Below, one piece after another: positions 50,515-60,547 of a stretch of DNA of 64,000 nt (positions are counted from its first letter, which is position 1; each line of letters opens with the position of its first letter). The position numbers and the translations under genes are program-made. Below the pieces are notes generated by a model. It made no database searches, was not told the DNA's origin, and saw only the letters and a list, made by a program, of their open reading frames with translations. This DNA comes from Acidobacteria bacterium Ga0077551 (lineage in GTDB: Bacteria > Pseudomonadota > Alphaproteobacteria > Caulobacterales > Hyphomonadaceae): NCBI GenBank assembly GCA_001464545.1, contig LNFC01000019.1, positions 124,001 to 188,000 of the forward strand. Direction: 5' to 3'.

Positions 50515-52833
50515 TTAGCTCTTCCGGGTCAGTTCGGAGATTTGCGAGAGCAACTTGTCGAACATTGCCTCTTCTCCCGGCTTCATCCAAATGCCCGCGC
50601 CCATACGTCTCAGCCGGTCGTACTCCCGCTGAATGCTGCGTAGGGGACGGCGGCGAGACACCGCTTTTTGCAACTCTTTCAATCGACGTTCGTCTGCTTC
50701 GCTGGGCGATTGCCTGGCCATGTTGATGTTCATCAATTGCTCGTTGGCGAAAGTCCTGTCTTCAACGCGTCCTTGCCGCATCGGATGCCACATCTTGGCA
50801 TCTTCAGGTGAGAGGCCCAGAACGCTGGGGGCGTGCTCTTGATCGACGAGGCGGGCAGCGAGCACGCGGGCAGCGGCCAGTGTGCCCTTGTCGCCAAGCA
50901 TGGAGAACGCCCGCGTACGTTGAACGTCGAGCGCGCGGTCTGTTCGGATCAGGAAAAGCAATTCCGATAACGCAAGATAGTCTGCGTCAGTCCGGTCATC
51001 CGGGTGGGATGCGCGGAAGTCGGCAATTGCATCATCGAGAAATCTCTCGAATTGGCGCCGCTTCAAGTGTCCTTCGGCATCGTCGATGCGTTCAGCGTTC
51101 AGCAATTCCGAGTATCGCTTGCTCAGTTGCTGCAAGCGGTCACCGACTGGCCCGACGACCAAACCTTCGGCGAGCCATGCTACCACTTCAAGCAACCGCT
51201 TGTCCGCAACCCGATCAGATTTGGATAGCTCCAAAGAGAGTTCGCTGAGGCGCCGGGGATTGTACCGGAAATCACCTCGGTCGAGGTCAACGCTCTCGCG
51301 GCGATGTTCTTCAAAGAAACGTTCCCATTCAGGCCTGACCGGCGGTTGGGAATCTGTCGGGGCTTGCCATGCCTCTGAAAGGATCTTGCGCTCCATGAAG
51401 GGATCAAAGAAATCGACCTGACCGTTTTTGAACAGGTTCTTTTGCGCGTTGTTGCGTTGAGCGATACCTATTGCCTGAAGCAAGGCGGCAATGATCACGA
51501 CGTCTATGATCAGTCTCGACGCAAAGATCACGTGGCGTCCGAAAGCCGTGTCGGACTCAAACACCTGCGCCTCCTCGACCTGGTATATGTCGATCCAGGA
51601 CACGATCGGCACGCCCTTGGCCAGTTCGGCGCCGAAAAAGTTGAACCAGTTGATCAACGAAAGATCGTCGGAACTCTTGGGAAAGAACCCGAACTCCAGC
51701 TGCGCCTGTCGCAAGGCCAGCGGCACGAGAACGAACAACCAAGCATAGCCCATCAGCGCTTCATCGCGCAGGTCATTGGCAAAGCCGATCCTGAATTTGT
51801 CGGATTTGGTCGTCTGAATTCGGAGCGCTTTTTCCCGGTCATCCTCCACCCATGCCCAGCGCCGCCCAACGGCCAGCACGATCACCATGGCGACGGCAAT
51901 TGGTACCAGACCAAGCGGTTCTGGAAGCGCATAGCCCATACCGGCCAGCGGCAGCATCACCAGCAACAACATGGCTTGCGGCATGAACCAGCCGGGCAAT
52001 GTGGCGCCTGACAAGGGCGCAACCAGTCTGACCAGCAATGCATCTATACCGCTGATGACTGCGCCGGGATGGGCGGCGCCACTCGCCTTCACAGGCGTAG
52101 CCGGGTTCTGCTCGATCAAAGCTTTGAAGCCTGCAATGTTGGCAAACACGATGAACGACAAGAAAGCAGACACGACAACCGCCATCGACAACAGTCCGAA
52201 GTAGCCGGTTATCGAAAACATGCGCTGTCCCGCCGCCCAAGCGCCCGCGCCGACGATCAGGATGATTGCGGCGGTTGCCAGTATCGTCATGGAACCAACA
52301 GGCCCATCCGGATCGACTAGGTAGCTCTTGGTTTTCCGGGTGTTCATCGCTTCAAGCGCAACGAGATGGTAACCGTAACAGAGCGGCGCGAATGCGGCGC
52401 CGAGTGAGGCCAGAAAAAGTGCGGTCGCTCTCCAGTCCCAAGTCTCGATGGCCCACGGAAAAGAGAACGCCGGGAAGGATTTTCCGAATGCACTCCAGGC
52501 AAGAAGGGCAAGAAGACCTCCCATCCAGAAAAATGCTCCGAAGAAGCCAGGACGTTCCTCCGTTCCCGGATCATGCGTCTTGGGCGTATCTTCCCAGCTG
52601 CGCTGGACGAGTAGAACTCCGCAGATAACATGAGCAGCCAGGAGGGCCGCGATAAACCCAGCCGTTTCCAGAAAACTCTGGAAGGGCCGGTCGCCGGTCA
52701 GATCCTGCGCGGCAAAGTAGGTGCTTGTACCCGCGAGCAGGAATGCAATGACCAGTATCTCCAGCTCGTGAACCGGTCCGAGCCGCTGGCGACCGCGCCA
52801 TTTGTAGTTTTCCTGTTCCGCCTTGTCGCCCAC
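50515..52833 (-). CDS. orphan multi-pass membrane protein with cytosolic C-terminal domain
   Basis: 772 residues, not assignable to a family by eye. About ten hydrophobic segments lie in the first 470 residues (for example near 24-44, 57-77, 98-120, 138-160, 180-200, 205-230, 285-305, 310-328, 368-385 and 445-465). The rest, about 300 residues, is soluble, charged and helical (RRLSELSLELSKSDRVADKR, FERFLDDAIADFRASHP). It is flanked by unrelated genes and its base composition is visibly less GC-rich than its neighbours, so it may be acquired. A CtrA-like box and two GANTC sites lie directly upstream. Confidence 0.6.
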   Translation of the reverse strand: MGDKAEQENYKWRGRQRLGPVHELEILVIAFLLAGTSTYFAAQDLTGDRPFQSFLETAGFIAALLAAHVICGVLLVQRSWEDTPKTHDPGTEERPGFFGAFFWMGGLLALLAWSAFGKSFPAFSFPWAIETWDWRATALFLASLGAAFAPLCYGYHLVALEAMNTRKTKSYLVDPDGPVGSMTILATAAIILIVGAGAWAAGQRMFSITGYFGLLSMAVVVSAFLSFIVFANIAGFKALIEQNPATPVKASGAAHPGAVISGIDALLVRLVAPLSGATLPGWFMPQAMLLLVMLPLAGMGYALPEPLGLVPIAVAMVIVLAVGRRWAWVEDDREKALRIQTTKSDKFRIGFANDLRDEALMGYAWLFVLVPLALRQAQLEFGFFPKSSDDLSLINWFNFFGAELAKGVPIVSWIDIYQVEEAQVFESDTAFGRHVIFASRLIIDVVIIAALLQAIGIAQRNNAQKNLFKNGQVDFFDPFMERKILSEAWQAPTDSQPPVRPEWERFFEEHRRESVDLDRGDFRYNPRRLSELSLELSKSDRVADKRLLEVVAWLAEGLVVGPVGDRLQQLSKRYSELLNAERIDDAEGHLKRRQFERFLDDAIADFRASHPDDRTDADYLALSELLFLIRTDRALDVQRTRAFSMLGDKGTLAAARVLAARLVDQEHAPSVLGLSPEDAKMWHPMRQGRVEDRTFANEQLMNINMARQSPSEADERRLKELQKAVSRRRPLRSIQREYDRLRRMGAGIWMKPGEEAMFDKLLSQISELTRKS

Positions 52834-52863
52834 AGCCGCCCCCGTTTCCCGCTCTGCGAGAAA

Positions 52864-52908
52864 CTAACCATTGGTTAACCCAATTGGGAAGGGTGTGAGT
52901 CGCGAATC
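52864..52908 (-). promoter_or_regulatory. CtrA-like box and two GANTC sites upstream of the orphan membrane protein
   Basis: CTAACCATTGGTTAACC (52864-52880) fits YTAA-N7-TTAA with one change from the full CtrA box and contains TAACCAT and TGGTTA arms around a single T. GAGTC at 52897-52901 and GAATC at 52904-52908 lie further upstream. The box is 31 bp before the ATG. Confidence 0.55.
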
Positions 52909-52914
52909 CGAAAA

Positions 52915-54357
52915 TTAGTCCTTGAACAGCTCCACCACCGCGCTGGTCATCGCGTCGACGCCGGTCGCGATCGCCGGGTCGTAGTCGGGGGCGAAGAGCG
53001 GGGAATGGAGCGAGGGGAGCGGCATGCCGTCGGTTTGCGAGGCCGCGTAACGTTCAGGCTCGACGACGCCGAGCCAGAAGATCACGCCGGGGATCTTTTC
53101 TTCGGTGCGCGCGAACTGGCTGAAATCCTCGCCGCCCATGACGGGGGGAACGGCGCGCACGTTGGCGTCGCCGAGTTCCTTCGACACCGCCTTCATGGCG
53201 CGGGCGGTCAGGTCCGGATCGTTATAGGTCGCGGGCGTATAGTCGCTCTCGATGGTAACCTCTGGCGGCGGCGCGCCAAAGGCGGCGGCCTGGCCTTCGG
53301 CGATGCGCTTGATGCCGTCGAGCAGCATCTGGCGCGTCTTGTCTTCGTAGGAGCGCACGGTGATCAGCAGTTCAGCTTCGTCCGGGATGATGTTGTGCTT
53401 GGCGCCGGCCTTGATCGAGCCGACCGTGACCACAGCGGAATCCAACGGATTGGTATTGCGCGAGACAAGGCTCTGCAGCGCGACGACGATATGGCTCGCA
53501 ATCAGGATCGGATCGACGGTCGTTTGCGGATAGGCGCCGTGGCCGCCGACGCCCTTGACCTTGATGTCGACACTGTCGACGTTAGCGAGCGCGAAGCCGG
53601 AGGAATAGGACACGGTCCCGGCCGGCGCACCGGCAGAGACGTGCAGGGCGATGTTGTAATCCGGCTGCGGGAATTTCGAGTAGAGTCCTTCGGCCAGCAT
53701 CGCCTGCGCGCCGAGACCAATTTCCTCCGCTGGCTGAGCAATCATCACCAGCGTGCCCTTCCACTTGTCCTTCTCCGCGATCAGGCGGCGGGCGGTGCCG
53801 ACCCAGACGGTCATGTGCACATCATGGCCGCACGCATGCATGACCGGGCTTTCAACGCCGGTCCATGTTTCAGCAACAACCTTGGAAGCAAAAGGAAGAT
53901 TGGTGTTTTCGGGAACGGGAAGCGCGTCCATGTCGGCGCGGACGAGGACGACCGGGCCGTCACCGTTCTCGAACACGCCAACGACGCCGTAGCCGCCGAC
54001 GCCGGGACGTACTTCGCCATAGTCGCGCATCGACTTTTCCTTCACCCAGGCGTCACCGATGCCTTCGGTGACGGAGAAGCCGAGCGACTTGAGTTCCGCC
54101 GCGAGGAGGGCGGACGTGGCCGATTCCTTGAAGGAGAGTTCCGGCGCCGCGTGAAGCTGCTTGTACAAGGCCACGAGATCGGCGTCGGCGACCCGAAGAG
54201 GTCCCTCGGGCATGCCGGCGACGGACGCGATTGCCGCGTCACCGGAGGCCGCAGCGCTGCCATCCGCGCCGCCGGGGCCTGTGCCGGTTTCGTTGCCGCA
54301 GGCCGCGAGAAGGGCAATGCCGCCCGCCAGAAGCGCTGTCTTGAAAGCTGATTTCAT
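52915..54357 (-). CDS. M20-family metallopeptidase/amidohydrolase lipoprotein
   Basis: 480 residues with lipoprotein signal GIALLAAC (lipidated C20). The M20D catalytic core begins near residue 65: HAAPELSFKE, ACGHDVHMTVWVG with metal-binding His/Asp, and PAEEIGLGAQAM with the catalytic/metal Glu; a dimerisation lid domain is in the middle (GVGGHGAYPQ). It hydrolyses amide bonds of amino acid conjugates or short peptides in the periplasm. The substrate is unknown. The ATG at 54357 gives the signal peptide directly. Confidence 0.85.
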   Translation of the reverse strand: MKSAFKTALLAGGIALLAACGNETGTGPGGADGSAAASGDAAIASVAGMPEGPLRVADADLVALYKQLHAAPELSFKESATSALLAAELKSLGFSVTEGIGDAWVKEKSMRDYGEVRPGVGGYGVVGVFENGDGPVVLVRADMDALPVPENTNLPFASKVVAETWTGVESPVMHACGHDVHMTVWVGTARRLIAEKDKWKGTLVMIAQPAEEIGLGAQAMLAEGLYSKFPQPDYNIALHVSAGAPAGTVSYSSGFALANVDSVDIKVKGVGGHGAYPQTTVDPILIASHIVVALQSLVSRNTNPLDSAVVTVGSIKAGAKHNIIPDEAELLITVRSYEDKTRQMLLDGIKRIAEGQAAAFGAPPPEVTIESDYTPATYNDPDLTARAMKAVSKELGDANVRAVPPVMGGEDFSQFARTEEKIPGVIFWLGVVEPERYAASQTDGMPLPSLHSPLFAPDYDPAIATGVDAMTSAVVELFKD

Positions 54358-54464
54358 CGCCGTTCCCCAGTCCATGAACCGTCCACAAAAGACTCTATAA
54401 GTCAGCCCGACTTATGGAGCATTCCGGCTACAGCGTAGCGGCATGGGAGAGTGGGGGGAAGGGG

Positions 54465-55748
54465 CTAAGCCGTTTCCGGCGCGATGACGCGCACGCCCTT
54501 GTCGCCGCGGTTGAGGATCGTGGTGACCATCAGGTCGGCGGTGACGTTGCCGACGGTGCGGAAGATGTCCGGGATGACTTCGACGGCGAGGAGCAGCGGG
54601 AGGAGTTCGATAGGCGCGCCGATGGCGAGGCAGATCGGCGCAACCGAGACGAAGAAGCTGAGCTGACCAGGCAGGCCGACCGACGAGATCGAGACTGCGA
54701 AGGCCACGAGTCCGGCGGCGGCGAACTGGGCCGGTGTCGGCTGGATGCCGGAGACATGGCAGATGAAGAGGACGACTGCGAGATTGGCGACCGGGCTGGT
54801 CAGCCGGAACACGGCGACGGCGAGCGGCAGGACGAGGCCGGCGACATGCTCCGGCACGTCGAGGTTCTTGCGGGCGCATTCGACCATCACCGGCAGCGTG
54901 CCGATCGACGACTGGGTCGAGAACGCGACGACCTGCGCCGGGGCAATCGCGCGGGCGAACCGCAGCGGGCCAACACGGCCGAAGAGGGCGGCGAGCGGGT
55001 AGCAGGCGAGCGCAGTGACAATGCAGCCTGCGGAGACGAGCAGGACATAGTGGAAGAGTGCGCCTGTGGCGCCAAGTCCGCTGCGCAGGCCGAGCGTCAG
55101 CGCGAGCGCGAAGACGCCGAGCGGAGCGGCGAGCAGAACCCATTTGACGATGACGATCATCGCGTCGGCGACAGCATCGAACATCTGTACAAGGATCGTG
55201 CGCTGATGATCCGGCAGGCGGGTGACCGCGAAGGCGAAGAACAGCGCAAAGATCACCAGCGGCAGGATGGCATTGCCGGCAGCCGCGGCAACCGGGTTCG
55301 AGGGCGCCAGGGATTTCAGCCAGGCGCCGAACTCGATGGCCTGGGGCGGTGGGGCATTGGCGCCCGTGGCGCCTGCGACCAGCAGGCGGGCGCTTTCGGC
55401 ATCCACCGGCCAGGCAGCGAGCACGGCTTCATAGACGAGTAAGGTCAGCACGATGGCGCCGGCCAGCAGGCCCGCAAACCAGGCGAGGGCCTTCGCGGTC
55501 AGCCGCCCGGCGGACATGGCATCGGAGACGGCCGCAACGCCGACGACCAGAAGCGCAAAGACCAGCGGGATAACGGTCATCTGCAGGAAGCCGAGCCAGA
55601 GCGAGCCGATGGCTTCGGTGGTCGAGGCCAGCCAGCCGGGCAGATTGCCGCTGCTGCCTAGGAAGGCACCGATGCCGAGACCCAAGGCCAGCGCGATCAG
55701 CACGCGGGCCGACAGAGATTTCAGAATGGACACCAGATACGCTCCCAC
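54465..55748 (-). CDS. dicarboxylate/amino acid:cation symporter (DAACS family)
   Basis: 427 residues, hydrophobic throughout. The serine-rich re-entrant loop is AFSTQSSIGTLPVM and the second transport motif is SSVGLPGQLSFFVSVAPIC, typical of GltP/DctA-like (SDF) transporters. The protein takes up dicarboxylates or acidic amino acids with sodium or protons. The neighbouring M20 peptidase on the same strand could feed it amino acids, but this is inference. Confidence 0.87.
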   Translation of the reverse strand: MGAYLVSILKSLSARVLIALALGLGIGAFLGSSGNLPGWLASTTEAIGSLWLGFLQMTVIPLVFALLVVGVAAVSDAMSAGRLTAKALAWFAGLLAGAIVLTLLVYEAVLAAWPVDAESARLLVAGATGANAPPPQAIEFGAWLKSLAPSNPVAAAAGNAILPLVIFALFFAFAVTRLPDHQRTILVQMFDAVADAMIVIVKWVLLAAPLGVFALALTLGLRSGLGATGALFHYVLLVSAGCIVTALACYPLAALFGRVGPLRFARAIAPAQVVAFSTQSSIGTLPVMVECARKNLDVPEHVAGLVLPLAVAVFRLTSPVANLAVVLFICHVSGIQPTPAQFAAAGLVAFAVSISSVGLPGQLSFFVSVAPICLAIGAPIELLPLLLAVEVIPDIFRTVGNVTADLMVTTILNRGDKGVRVIAPETA

Positions 55749-55839
55749 AGCTCACCCTGTTCTGAGCATCGGGAGCGCCAGCGCGCAAGGCCGGTTTTTG
55801 TCGTGCGCGCGCCAAGGCCCGCGCGGTCAACAGCCTTGC

Positions 55840-57942
55840 TTACTTGCGGCCGCGCTTCAGGTCTTCGCTGAGGCGGATGTCTTCGGGCTCACCAGAGAGG
55901 CGGTGGCGGTAGACCTGAATGTTCTCGAGGACGCGCTGGATGTAATTGCGGGTCTCGGAGAAGGGCACGAATTCCACCCAGTCGATCGGGTCGATCTGAC
56001 CGGTGCGGGGGTCGCCGTAATCGCGCACCCACTGGTTGGGGCGTGAGGGGCCGGCATTGTAGGCGGCGGCGGTCATGATGTAGCTGCCGCCGAACTGTTT
56101 GAGCAACGTGTCGAGGTGCAGGCCGCCGAGCGTCATGTTGTAGGCCGGATCATCCGTCAGCCAGGACTGCTGGTAAGGCATGCCGCGCAGGCGCGCCTCG
56201 TTGCGGGCGGTGGCGGGCATGAACTGCATCAGGCCGCGGGCGCCGACGGGGCTCATGGCTTTCGGGTTGAACTCGCTCTCCTGCCGGGTGATCGCGAGCA
56301 CGAACGCGCGCTCGACATCCGGCTTGCGGCTGATGGCGGGATTGAGCACGGGATAGGCGGCGCGCGGAGCGACCACGCCTTTCTGAAGTCCCGCCTTGCC
56401 GACGCGCACGCCGACATCCGGGGACGTGAACTGGTTGGTCAGGTCCGAGAGCAGTTCGTAGTCGACCGGGTTCGTGAGCTGGTCATCCAGGAAGAAGGCG
56501 AAGTGACGGAAGCTCTCGGTCTCGCCGGCCTCGCCGAGGAGGCGCATGCCTTGCACGACCGGCATGGCGTTGAAGCGGGCGATTTCCTCCGCCGTCGGAA
56601 CAGGCGGCGCGCCGAGATCGACCTTCTTGTCGCCCATCCGCTCGGAGGCGAGCTGGCCGTAATAGGTGTACTTGTGTGTCGAGGCGGCGCCGTAAGCGGC
56701 GAGGGCAGGCTCGGCCTGGCCCAGCGCGTCGCGGGCGCGCCCTGTCCAGTAATATCCGCGCGCGAGGCTGACGGGGCTGGAGACACCGGCCGTCATCGTC
56801 TCGAAGTGGCCGAGGCTGCGGGTGGCGTCGCCGTTGAGGCGCAGCGCGATCCAGCCGGCAAGCCATTCGGCGTCGGCAAAGTCGGCGCCCGTGTTCATGC
56901 CGTGCGGCGCGGCGAGCTGGTAGGCGCGGGTATAGTTGCGCAGCTTCAGTTCTTCGCGCGTGGCGATGGCGCGCTCGTCCCAGAGCTTGCCGCGGCCGGC
57001 TGCCGGCACGTCCTTGCCGTCGATCTGGCGCAGCAGGTCCGAGACGCCGTCGACCTTTTTCTGGCGGCGCCATTTGGCGCGTTCATAAAGAAGGCCCGGG
57101 TGGGTCTGAAGATGGTCCGGCACCGCCTGGATGGCGGCATCCACGGCCTTGGTGCGCTTGGCGAGGGCGACGCGCGCATCGACGAGCTTGCGGTAGTCAG
57201 CGGCGAGCTGGGGCTTCAGGCCTTCGGCGGCGCTGGTCTGGCCGGTCCAGAGCAGGAAATCGGCGCGGGCACGGTGATCGTCCTGGCTGAGCGTCTGGCC
57301 ATAGCGGGCGAGGACGACGCGTTGCAGGTCGTTCTCGAGGGAGTGGTTGCGCCAGACATCCTTGATGACAGTGTCGGAGCGCGTGCGGTCGCCCACTTCG
57401 CGCAGGGCGTTGGCCAGCGCGACCTTGCCGGCGCCGGTCTGCGGGCCGGACTTGTCCAGCCACTCGACCCGCGCACGGGCATCAAGCGCCGACAGTTCGA
57501 TGATCTCCTCGGCGCGCTGGCGCATCTTGGAGGTCTGCGGCCAGCCCTCCAGCATGGTGAGGGCGAGGTTCAGCTCGTCAAACGTCATGCCGGGCACGCC
57601 TTCGCTGGCGCGCTTCCACATGATGAGATTCTTGAGGACCGGATCGGGCGCGGCGTATTGCAGGGCGGACAGCTCGGTCCACTGGTTGCGTTCGGCGGCG
57701 CTGAGGGCGCGGGCAAGGTAGAGCACGCTGCCGGATTTCTGGCTGAGCACGGGGAGCGGCGTGGTGGGCGCCGCCGACAAGACCGGGGTGGACGTATTAA
57801 CGGACAACACGGTTTCGGGTGCCTGAACGGGGAGGTTTTTCCCCGGTTTCAGGCTTGGGGTCTCGGGCGCGGCTGCGACGGCTGCGCCGGCCAGGAGCGC
57901 CGCCATCGACACAAATACTGCGAAATTCCGGGTAAGGGTCAT
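55840..57942 (-). CDS. soluble lytic murein transglycosylase
   Basis: 700 residues with signal peptide (1-24). A long alpha-helical superhelix precedes the C-terminal lysozyme-like domain, where the catalytic Glu lies in ITRQESEFNPKAMSPVGARG followed by LMQFMPATA and AAAYNAGP. It splits murein glycan strands with formation of 1,6-anhydro muramic acid. It is divergent from dapA, with a 111-bp promoter region that contains a GANTC site. Confidence 0.9.
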   Translation of the reverse strand: MTLTRNFAVFVSMAALLAGAAVAAAPETPSLKPGKNLPVQAPETVLSVNTSTPVLSAAPTTPLPVLSQKSGSVLYLARALSAAERNQWTELSALQYAAPDPVLKNLIMWKRASEGVPGMTFDELNLALTMLEGWPQTSKMRQRAEEIIELSALDARARVEWLDKSGPQTGAGKVALANALREVGDRTRSDTVIKDVWRNHSLENDLQRVVLARYGQTLSQDDHRARADFLLWTGQTSAAEGLKPQLAADYRKLVDARVALAKRTKAVDAAIQAVPDHLQTHPGLLYERAKWRRQKKVDGVSDLLRQIDGKDVPAAGRGKLWDERAIATREELKLRNYTRAYQLAAPHGMNTGADFADAEWLAGWIALRLNGDATRSLGHFETMTAGVSSPVSLARGYYWTGRARDALGQAEPALAAYGAASTHKYTYYGQLASERMGDKKVDLGAPPVPTAEEIARFNAMPVVQGMRLLGEAGETESFRHFAFFLDDQLTNPVDYELLSDLTNQFTSPDVGVRVGKAGLQKGVVAPRAAYPVLNPAISRKPDVERAFVLAITRQESEFNPKAMSPVGARGLMQFMPATARNEARLRGMPYQQSWLTDDPAYNMTLGGLHLDTLLKQFGGSYIMTAAAYNAGPSRPNQWVRDYGDPRTGQIDPIDWVEFVPFSETRNYIQRVLENIQVYRHRLSGEPEDIRLSEDLKRGRK

Positions 57943-58053
57943 AACAGCCTATGTTTATTTCTGTACCAAAGCGTGACAATCCAAGCTGTGCAGCCTAGCA
58001 CGCCTTTCCCACGATTTCCTGAAACGAATCCCTGAAAAACTGGCAATATTAAG

Positions 58054-58935
58054 ATGTTCTCCGGTTCCATTCCTGCGCTTGTCACTCCTTTCCGGAATGG
58101 CCTTGTGGACAAGACCGCCTTTGCAGCGCTCGTGGAGCGCCAGATTGCCGGTGGTTCCGCCGCTTTGGTGCCGGTGGGCACGACCGGGGAGACGTCCACG
58201 CTGTCGACCGAGGAGCACAAGGCGGTCGTCTCACTTTGTGTTGAAGTCGCCGCCGGCCGGGTGCCGGTGATCGCGGGCGCGGGCTCGAACGCGACCGAAG
58301 AGGCGATTGACCTCGTCCGCCACGCCAAGGCGGTCGGCGCGGACGCCGCGCTCGTCGTCTGCCCATACTACAACAAGCCGAACCAGGCAGGGCTGTTTGC
58401 CCACTTCAAGGCGATCAACGATGCGGTCGCCCTGCCGGTGTTCCTCTACAACGTGCCGGGGCGCACGATCGTCGACCTGATGCCGCAGACCGTGGCGGCG
58501 CTGGCGGCGCTGCCGAACGTCATCGGCATCAAGGATGCGAGCGACGAGATGGAGCGCGTGGCGCTGCACAGCCATCTCATCGGGCCGGACGAACAGTTCA
58601 TCCAGCTGTCGGGCGAAGACTCGAGCGCGCTGGCGCACCGGGCAATGGGCGGGGCGGGCTGTATTTCGGTGACCGCCAACGTGCTGCCGGAAGCCTGCGC
58701 TGCGATGCATGCCGCGTTCGATGACGGCGACCTCGAAACCGCGCGCGCGATCAACCAGCGCCTCGTGCTGCTGCACCGCGCGATGTTCTGCTCGCCTTCT
58801 CCGGGACCCGCGAAGTATGCACTGTCGCGGATGGGTCTGTGCACGGACGAGGTGCGCCTGCCGATCACGCTGCCGGACGCCGAGGCCCGCGCGCAGATCG
58901 ACGCGGCGCTGCGCCATGCCGGCGTGAATATCTAG
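58054..58935 (+). CDS. dapA: 4-hydroxy-tetrahydrodipicolinate synthase
   Basis: 293 residues. TIM-barrel aldolase with [13 protein letters not shown] at the start, GTTGETSTL, Tyr in [10 protein letters not shown] and the Schiff-base lysine near residue 161 in VIGIKDAS. It condenses pyruvate with aspartate semialdehyde for lysine and diaminopimelate. It is 4 bp before smpB. Confidence 0.95.
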   Translation: MFSGSIPALVTPFRNGLVDKTAFAALVERQIAGGSAALVPVGTTGETSTLSTEEHKAVVSLCVEVAAGRVPVIAGAGSNATEEAIDLVRHAKAVGADAALVVCPYYNKPNQAGLFAHFKAINDAVALPVFLYNVPGRTIVDLMPQTVAALAALPNVIGIKDASDEMERVALHSHLIGPDEQFIQLSGEDSSALAHRAMGGAGCISVTANVLPEACAAMHAAFDDGDLETARAINQRLVLLHRAMFCSPSPGPAKYALSRMGLCTDEVRLPITLPDAEARAQIDAALRHAGVNI

Positions 58936-58939
58936 AACG

Positions 58940-59428
58940 ATGGCCACCAAGCCGAAAACCCCAGCCGTCAAGGGCCGCACCGACGGGATGGTCGCCGAGA
59001 ACCGGCGCTCCCGCCGCGAGTATTCCGTGGAGGATACGCTTGAGGCCGGTGTGATGCTGGTCGGCTCGGAAGTGAAATCCCTGCGCGACGGCAAGGCCAA
59101 CATCGCGGAGGCGTATGCTTCGGTCGAACAGGGCGAGCTGTGGCTGATCAATGCCGAGATCCAGACCTATGCGGGCGCCAACCGCTTCAACCATGAGCCG
59201 CGCCGCAAGCGGAAGCTGCTGGTCTCGAAGCGCCAGCTTTCGAAACTGTCGCAGGAAGTCGAAAGGGCGGGCCGCACGATCGTGCCGCTGAAGCTCTACT
59301 TCAACGACAAGGGCCGCGCGAAACTGCTGATCGGCGTCGCCACCGGCCGCAAGGCGCATGACAAGCGCGAGAACGAAGCCAAGCGGGACTGGGCCCGGGA
59401 TAAAGCGCGGATCCTCAAGGGGGGCTAG
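58940..59428 (+). CDS. smpB: SsrA (tmRNA)-binding protein
   Basis: 162 residues of typical SmpB length. [19 protein letters not shown] and the strands [18 protein letters not shown] and RNRKLL-like [11 protein letters not shown] define the OB fold; the basic C-terminal tail ([15 protein letters not shown]) inserts in the ribosomal decoding centre. It rescues stalled ribosomes with tmRNA, whose gene is not seen in this window. It starts just after dapA, a common order in alphaproteobacteria. Confidence 0.96.
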   Translation: MATKPKTPAVKGRTDGMVAENRRSRREYSVEDTLEAGVMLVGSEVKSLRDGKANIAEAYASVEQGELWLINAEIQTYAGANRFNHEPRRKRKLLVSKRQLSKLSQEVERAGRTIVPLKLYFNDKGRAKLLIGVATGRKAHDKRENEAKRDWARDKARILKGG

Positions 59429-59437
59429 AGCAGGTTC

Positions 59438-59462
59438 CGCTCAAGTGGGCACCGGTTGAGCG
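59438..59462. terminator. weak hairpin between smpB and the alcohol dehydrogenase gene
   Basis: CGCTCAA and TTGAGCG form a perfect 7-bp stem with an 11-base loop between two convergent genes. There is no T tract, so termination is uncertain. Confidence 0.35.
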
Positions 59463-59480
59463 CAAGAATTTGCGACCAAT

Positions 59481-60524
59481 CTAAAGCCCCATATCGAACA
59501 CCATCTTCATCGCGCCATCGACGCGGCGGTCGAAGATATCGTAGGCGTGTTTTCCGTCCGAGAGCGGAAGGGTGTGGCTGATATAGCGTTCCGGCTTGAT
59601 GCGGCCCGACTGGACCAGCGGGATCAGCTCCGGCCATTCCTGCGGCACCGAACATGTCCCGATACGGAAGGTCAGGCCCATGCCGAAGGCTTTCGACATC
59701 GGGAAGTCAAAGCTGCGATCCTGGTTCACGCCGACCACCGAGACCGTTGCGCGGCGCCCGGCGAGCCCGAGTGAAGCGCGGATGGTGGCGGAGTGCCCGA
59801 CCGCTTCGATGACGCTGTCGCACATCCGGCCTTTGGTCGCCTCGGCGATGTATTCGCGCGCAATCGCGGGGTCCGGTGTTTCCATGCCGAAGGCGCGGCC
59901 CATGGCGCGGCGGCCCTCCACGAGGTCAATGCCGAACACGCGCGCGGCGCCCATGATGAAGGCGGCTTCTGCGGCCAGGAGGCCGATGGGGCCGAGACCG
60001 ACGACAGCGACCGTGGCGCCGCGCTGGATGTCGGCATTGCGCGCGCCAAACCAGGCGGTGGCGAGCGCGTCGGTCATCATCAGGGCCTGATCGGCGGAGA
60101 TCCCGTCCGGGATTTTCTGGGCATTGAAATCGGCTGCGGGCACGCGCACGCCTTCGGCCTGACAGCCTTGGAGCCTGGACGAGAGGCCGTAGCAACCGGC
60201 CGCATTGTTCTCGCACCTGTTGACGATGCCGGCGAGGCAGGAACGGCACTGGCCGCAGCCCACCGCCGCCGAGATCATCACCTTGTCGCCGACTTTCAGC
60301 TGGCGAACGCCCCGGCCGATCTCCACCACTTCACCGACCGCCTCGTGGCCGACGCAATAGCCTGTGTCCTCGGAGAAAGTTTCGCCATGATAGATGTGCA
60401 GGTCGCTGCCGCAGATGGCGCACTTGTCGACCTTGATGATCGCGTCGCGGTCATCGTGGAGTTCGGGGTCCTTCATTGTCTCGTAGGCGATGTCGCGCGG
60501 GCCGCGATAGACGAGGGCTTTCAT
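59481..60524 (-). CDS. zinc-dependent alcohol dehydrogenase
   Basis: 347 residues from the ATG at 60524 (MKALVYRGPRDIAYE), with AAGGA 11-15 bp upstream. The catalytic zinc site starts with CAICGSDLHIYHGE and GHEAVGEVVE; the structural zinc has CGQCRSCLAGIVNRC. The Rossmann motif is VAVVGLGPIGLLAAE. A threonine/formaldehyde-type medium-chain dehydrogenase; the alcohol is unknown. It is 23 bp after the APH-like gene on the minus strand. Confidence 0.9.
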   Translation of the reverse strand: MKALVYRGPRDIAYETMKDPELHDDRDAIIKVDKCAICGSDLHIYHGETFSEDTGYCVGHEAVGEVVEIGRGVRQLKVGDKVMISAAVGCGQCRSCLAGIVNRCENNAAGCYGLSSRLQGCQAEGVRVPAADFNAQKIPDGISADQALMMTDALATAWFGARNADIQRGATVAVVGLGPIGLLAAEAAFIMGAARVFGIDLVEGRRAMGRAFGMETPDPAIAREYIAEATKGRMCDSVIEAVGHSATIRASLGLAGRRATVSVVGVNQDRSFDFPMSKAFGMGLTFRIGTCSVPQEWPELIPLVQSGRIKPERYISHTLPLSDGKHAYDIFDRRVDGAMKMVFDMGL

Positions 60525-60547
60525 GGGACATGTCCTTTGTGCGGGGC

